Assembly: GCA_050084515.1 (NCBI GenBank)
Contig: CM114274.1
Location: 30,752,001 to 30,816,000, forward strand
Source of the DNA: Blasia pusilla
Taxonomy: Eukaryota; Marchantiophyta; Marchantiopsida; Blasiales
DNA: 64,000 bases
Direction of reading: 5' to 3'
Below, in pieces: positions 58,951 to 64,000 of this stretch. Numbering within the stretch: position 1 is the first letter of the stretch; each line of letters starts with the position of its first letter. Position numbers and translations under genes: made by a program. The notes beneath the pieces are model-generated. The model was not told where the DNA came from. It saw only the letters and a program-made list of their open reading frames with translations, and did not search any database.

Positions 58951-59272
58951 CAAGGTTGCATGTGGATAAAGTTCATGTCCGTGGACTTGTGTCCATCTTA
59001 TGGAAGGACTTGTCCATATGGGCCCCACCTTTCCCTTCTTTTTCATTCCCCTTACTTGCCTTCATGTTCCATACTCCCCCATTTCTTCCTCCCTCCAACT
59101 CCACTCCCTCCTTCCTCATTGCTCCTCTCATCCTTGCCTTGCCTTGCCTTGCCTTGCCTTGCCTTCCATCATGGACTAAAAATATGGGTCCCACCTCTTG
59201 GAACCCATGTCTAGGGACATGTCCAAACTTGTCCGTCCCAAGGAAGGACTTGTCTGTTTTTGTGCAATCATG
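58951..59272. mobile_element. hAT-like non-autonomous element (322 bp), perfect 8-bp TSD
   Basis: CAAGGTTGCATGTGG..GTGCAATCATG, flanked by identical GTTCTCCA at 58943-58950 and 59273-59280. Contains seven tandem CCTTG units near 59130-59165. No coding capacity. The best reference copy of the family in this window. Confidence 0.95.
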
Positions 59273-59406
59273 GTTCTCCACCATGTACACATGGGAGAAT
59301 ATGGATACCCTTTGTATCAATGGGATCTCTACACACAATTTGGAACACGTAACAGAGTAGGATGGGGAAGTCCAATGTGTAACCGCAAAGATGTCAAGAA
59401 TATACT

Positions 59407-59619
59407 TTGAGGAAGATGAAATGGAAGAATAAGAGGATTTGCAATAAGTCGTCATCCCACTTATCTTCCCGAACCTGCGCTCCAAAACCTGCATATGAAC
59501 GCGATGAGCTCGATGAGCGTCAAAGAGAATGCTTAAAAGTTGACTTTGTACAAATTCTTGGAGATATGCTTTTAAAATCGATCAAGCCCTTCTGTAATCA
59601 ATTGATTGAAAGGGAGTAG
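59407..59619 (+). CDS. Unrecognised 70-aa ORF
   Basis: MRKMKWKNKRICNKSSSHLS, ERDELDERQRECLKVDFVQI. Basic start, mixed end. No family, weak support. Confidence 0.15.
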   Translation: MRKMKWKNKRICNKSSSHLSSRTCAPKPAYERDELDERQRECLKVDFVQILGDMLLKSIKPFCNQLIERE

Positions 59620-60340
59620 AATTGCTTGTGTAGCAACAGCAAGAAGAGTTGGGGCACATCTCGTTGTTGTTGAGATAATAGGTCCCCCTCCTCTATATTG
59701 GCAACATGATCTATCAAGATAGGTGTATCTCCTTGGAGAAACCTTGAAGCCATAATCAGTGCCACCAACACCCAACTCCCCAAATGAGTTGTTTGTTTGG
59801 AGCACATGCGGCTATTTTTACCAAATAAATATTTGAACAAGAAAGAAAGTACATAAATAGTTTTTAAACTAAATGAGATTCATAAAAAAAACTCAGTTTT
59901 AGTCCTCAAGGTTGAAAATAACATAATATGAAAGATGTTCAATCCTCCTAACTTTTTTAATACTTATACAGGGATAGAATCCAAAATAAAATAATGAAAT
60001 TCATGGAAGAGGATCTAAAATTACAAATATTGAATTCTAATGAAAGCGTTTTTTTGGGAGAAGTATTCTTAAGAAATATAATTGAAAAAGCTTAAGAAAA
60101 AATTGACAAAAATTATTTTAAATGACTATGATCTCTTATCACCTTTCAGGAAATCTTTTTCTCTAATCTTTGATTCTTTATTTATAGATGATTTAATTAA
60201 AGAAAGGAGATATGATCATTATGAAATCATCTATGAACTCTTCAATTAAATTTTAATTGGAGGAACTATAGATGATTTCATAGTGACTTTAAATTTTATA
60301 TGCTATTTTTGGAGAGCGGATTTTTTTATTCCAAGCATCG
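59620..60340. other. Intergenic, AT-rich
   Basis: No feature recognised. A GATGATTT-type inverted pair (about 60186 and 60270) is weak. Confidence 0.4.
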
Positions 60341-60347
60341 ATGTGCT

Positions 60348-61098
60348 CAAGGTTGCACATGTACAAAGCGTCTCTGTGGACATGTCCATGGACTGAAGTC
60401 CATCTCCAGGACGGATATGTACATACAGACTTGGATAGTCGCCGCCCGCACCCGAGCCCATCCTTGTGTCCGCCGAGCGTGTAACGTAGACCCAAGCTCG
60501 GCATGCTCACACCCATTTTGGCATATTGTAGCCCACATGAAACCAGCGTGGTGGGCTTAGGCCCACACAGCGCCGACGGCTAAGCCCACAAAGTTTCAAC
60601 GCACAATCCTCAAACCCACCCAACGCGAGCTTGAGCCAGCCATGTGAGCCTTGCGTAGGCCTACCATAGGCCGCGTGCGGGCTTCATGCGCATGGTTGCA
60701 CAAAAATGGACAAGTCCATCCCTAGGATAGAAAAAGACGGAAAAGTTTGGACATATCCACGGACATGGACTGTAAGAGGTGGCGCCTAAACTTTTAGTTC
60801 ATGATAGAAGGTAGGGCAAAGGCGAGTGGGCAATAAGGGGGGAGGAAGTGGGGGGGGATGGAGGAAGAAACGGGAAAGCATGGAAAACGTAGGTAAGTGG
60901 GGGAAATGAGACAGAAGGGGAAGGTGGGGCTGATATGGACTAGTCCTTCCATGGGTAGCACATAAGTTTACAGACATGGACATGTCCGCGGACACAAAAT
61001 TTTTCCACATGCAACCTTGTTCAATCTACGTTACATGCTCGACAAGCTCGGGTGCAGGTGAGGGATCCATTGGGCATGTCCATTTCCATGCAACCTTT
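60348..61098. mobile_element. hAT-like element, GC-rich subtype, with a second copy nested inside
   Basis: The outer element starts CAAGGTTGCACATG and ends TTCCATGCAACCTTT. Flanks GATGTGCT (60340-60347) and TATGTGCT (61099-61106) match at 7 of 8 bases. Its interior is interrupted by 60691-61019. Confidence 0.75.
60691..61019. mobile_element. Nested hAT-like element (329 bp)
   Basis: CATGGTTGCACAAAAATGG..CCACATGCAACCTTG, the inverted form of the 58951 copy type. Flanks TTCATGCG and TTCAATCT share only four bases, so its target duplication is eroded or it inserted by rearrangement. Confidence 0.8.
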
Positions 61099-61109
61099 TA
61101 TGTGCTTGA

Positions 61110-62390
61110 CATATGACAATGAAACATGAGAAACACATTGTTTAGGAAAAGAGAAATCGTTCTTTACAATTTGAATTAGTTTCATGCACGTGGAGAGCAA
61201 CGGTAGTTTTGGATTTCATTCCCAATAAATATTCCATTTCTCCACTAATCCCATAATAAAAATCGGATAAATAACATAGTTCCAAATAGCTATTTACACA
61301 TATTTCCCATCTCCTTTCCTTCCTTTTGCACACCCACTATAATATAAGGGGCATAAACCCAATTTGATTTGGACAAATCAAGAAAAAGTCTTCTAATATA
61401 TTTTATAAATGGCCACCCTGTATGCACAACATGATAAAATAGTGAGACAATGAGACAAAAAAGTGGCAAGTTTGCAAATTTTCCCTTAACACGCACTGGA
61501 TATTTTGGGAAAATAAAATAAACTTTGGTAGAAGAGGGAAAATGTTTCATTAATTAAGATCAACTAATGATTAATTAATTTGTGTGGGAGGAATGGAAAA
61601 GGAGGAATAGTTATTGTTTAGACTTTGATGGAAGGATAGAAGTATTTGGGGGAGTGAGATGTTATTTAAATTTTAATTGAAAAATGGAGGTATTTAGAAG
61701 AGAGGAATGTTATAACTCCTGTAAAATTAAAAATTAAAAATTATATTAAAATTAAAAAAACTCTTTTCATGTACACACCCGAGCAAGTGACTAACTAGTA
61801 ATAATGAAAATCGAGTGATTTTGAATTATTCAAAAGCAAAATAATGAAAATAGTAACATTTAGACTTATTATCTCCAATTCTTCATACCTTAATATTTAC
61901 TTGTGCAATATTACACTAGTGAGTGCCTTCAACGACGGACCGTACCATGCATGATCTTGTGCATATATGTCCCCTCCCGTACGTAGACACCCTCTTGTGA
62001 ATATGCACCTTACCCCGTGTTTATACCTTTCCTCCTAGAAAAACATGTGTCGTTCTCCGAATGTGTGACCGTGTCAAAATCATCCCATAGACCACTCCAC
62101 AAATTATAATATAAACTATCGGAATGTGTCATTTATAATTTTTAAAAATATATATAAGAGTTCAAAATCCTTTGGTCGTCACACGTATGCAATTTAACTT
62201 CTTCTCCTTATGACACCTGTAATATATATTTTACTTGGACTTAACTCCAATAGCTTAAGTGTTTTTCAGTTCCTACTGCATGTTCTGATGATGTTCTTCA
62301 CCCGTGCCGAGCGCGGGCACCAACTAGTTGCTCTTGTCAGATTCCATATGATGCTCGAAGGTTCTAGTTATATGGAGTCAGTACACCTAG
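61110..62390. other. Intergenic, very AT-rich
   Basis: No gene or repeat recognised. Confidence 0.45.
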
Positions 62391-62396
62391 TGCTGA

Positions 62397-62440
62397 CACC
62401 TGCCGGTAATTTTCTTTGAAATTACCGGCCAAAACAGGTG
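62397..62440. repeat. Two-part hairpin
   Basis: CCGGTAATTT (62403-62412) pairs with AAATTACCGG (62419-62428) around a 6-base loop. The outer CACCTG (62397-62402) pairs with CAGGTG (62435-62440). Confidence 0.85.
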
Positions 62441-62982
62441 ACCTCTGTATATATGGGACGGATGACCCAGGGATTCCCGACGGATCGAATCTCCCGTTCT
62501 CGGTGAGCTCCCTTTCGCTGGTGGTGCGAATCTTATCGTAGATTTGCGTGAGCCAATGAGGCGTAGATTTGGAGCGGGCCAGGTTTGGAGGGAGTAGTTT
62601 GCTCCGACAAAGAGACACGTGTGGCAGAGTGCGCGGTTTTGGGTGAGCTTGTACGGAGATCCATATCGACTGCGATACCTACCGAATACGACTTTTCACT
62701 AAATTATTATTTAATCTGGAAATGCAACCATATTATTTGTTAGGTCTTTTATTATTTCATTGGGTTAGGCTTGAAATTTTATCCCATTTGAACGCGTCAT
62801 ATAATCTGTTTCTGTTTTATTAGGAAAGAAATACAAAATGTGAACTCTAATTTGAGGAGGCTTTTTTCAACGGCGATTGCTTAGGCGCTCCACACCTGCC
62901 CTTTTGAAACTCGGAATTTACGGTGTGTGATATCATATTTCCATTTATGAAATATTTTTTGACAATCACGTGCATTGCATGA

Positions 62983-63128
62983 GCACCTTTCTAGTTTTTT
63001 ATAATTCCATTTGTGTTAAGGTTACATTCCCTCCATTTCAAGGGACCTTATCACATGGGCACGTTTCTAGTTTTTTATAATTCCATTTGTGTTAAGGTTA
63101 CATTCCCTCCATTTCAAGGGACCTTATC
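62983..63128. repeat. Near-perfect tandem duplication, 76-bp period x 2
   Basis: From TTTCTAGTTTTTTATAATTC to GGACCTTATC, 65 bases are identical at 62988-63052 and 63064-63128. The preceding GCACS also repeats. Identity implies a recent event. Confidence 0.95.
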
Positions 63129-64000
63129 CCTGTTTAATAATGTCGTGTTTCAACGTGATCTCAACTAACGTACTATGACCCCAAGTAGCGTGAACAAAGG
63201 TATTTTTGAGAGACATCTAATGATACGTGTCAATTGGAGGAGCAGCTCAAAAGTCTGAGCCCTCGAATTAGTATATAGATTATTTGATTTCTAAGCAATG
63301 AAAAGATTGGACTAGGTCGTGCTTTTTCCTCAAGTACTTTGTAGAAACCTAAATATTGCTAGTAAGAATGTCGGCATCAAAATGTAGCATATAAAAAATT
63401 TAACATATTATTCATACCAATATTTTTTTTCAATCGCAATCTAAAAAATCATAGAAATAGAAATTTTCACATATATAATAGTATTATAATTTTAATTTAG
63501 CACCCCGCTATATACAACATTCCTAGTCCTAACCTATGCCATGTCAACTCTCTCGACGAACATAAATTGTATAAGTCAAAAAGTTTACACATACAAATCT
63601 GAATGTGGTGGAGAGTTTGGGAAACTGGTAAGGGCCGCAACTGTAGAGCAGGTAGGTTGGCTGTCCAAACCGGATGGAGCCACGGGCGCATTAAGGTTTT
63701 GCACAAAAACTATCCTCCCGGCCTCCAACGGAGCCTAGCCATGTGAAGTGACGGGTAGAGGGCCGGGTGGAGTGCCAGGCGAGCGAGGGAGAGAGTGAAT
63801 CTCTCTCGGCACCCCACGAGGTATCTTTGAAACCCCAGCGCTGAAGCTCTTGCTGAGTTTTGAAGAGAAGCTCACGGGTTTAGTGGTTTGCAGAGCATTC
63901 AAATGGAGAGGAATAGAACATCGGCGCAATGATTTGTATGATTCTCAAACCCTAGTGCTCAAAATCATTCTGAATTCTGAACTGAAACTCACGAATTTCG
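63129..64000. other. Intergenic, nothing recognised
   Basis: An ATG-less minus frame near 63735-63929 is presequence-like but unsupported. Confidence 0.4.

Noticed and set aside
63735-63929. Presequence-like minus frame at the right edge
   Set aside because: No ATG in frame and no downstream coding sequence that I can follow.

Overview
The window is nuclear DNA of a land plant. The evidence is GT-AG introns in an AT-rich background, plant-type Copia elements primed by initiator tRNA-Met, CACTA, Helitron and hAT-like transposons, and the remains of two conserved eukaryotic genes: a prostaglandin-E-synthase-2-like glutaredoxin/GST protein and Elongator subunit ELP1. Two retroelement families (a Gypsy group carrying a cytosine methyltransferase, and a LINE-like ORF) recall proteins I associate with seedless plants such as bryophytes and ferns. 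That placement comes from memory and is only suggestive. Intact genes are rare; most of the sequence is layered, decayed transposable elements and short minisatellites.

Layout. 0-0.5 kb: N-terminal part of a CACTA transposase running off the left edge. 0.8-2.1 kb: a foldback, a possible exon preceded by a 184-bp CT microsatellite, and a tRNA-Ala-like sequence. 2.2-4.6 kb: two minisatellites. 5.2-10.2 kb: a decayed Copia element with both LTRs (minus strand). 10.2-12.7 kb: Gypsy pol remnant (plus). 12.9-16 kb: unrecognised coding-like blocks with at least one convincing intron. 17.65-20.5 kb: a complete six-exon PTGES2-like gene, the best host gene here. 22.4-34.3 kb: a stack of Copia fragments with nested small hAT-like elements and a Gypsy integrase fragment inside a Copia LTR. 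34.3-35.3 kb: nested hAT-like elements. 35.9-43.7 kb: a Gypsy element (minus) coding for gag, protease, a C5 cytosine DNA methyltransferase and the distal part of integrase. 43.7-46.4 kb: N-terminal half of a Helitron Rep/helicase gene whose leading exons were triplicated in tandem. 46.7-47.8 kb: acidic ORFs of unknown role. 48.4-51 kb: minisatellites and an ELP1 pseudogene. 52.6-55 kb: a GC-rich, intronless gene for a secreted cysteine-rich protein with two repeated domains, with ABRE/G-box and TATA signals about 1 kb upstream. 57-61.1 kb: solo LTRs, a LINE-like ORF split by a solo LTR with perfect target-site duplication, and more hAT-like elements. 61.1-64 kb: AT-rich DNA with a perfect 76-bp-period duplication.

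The most interesting items are the retroelement-encoded cytosine methyltransferase, the small hAT-like family (TIR CAWGGTTGCA, 8-bp target duplications that can be read directly), the Helitron exon triplication, and the two-domain cysteine-rich secreted protein.
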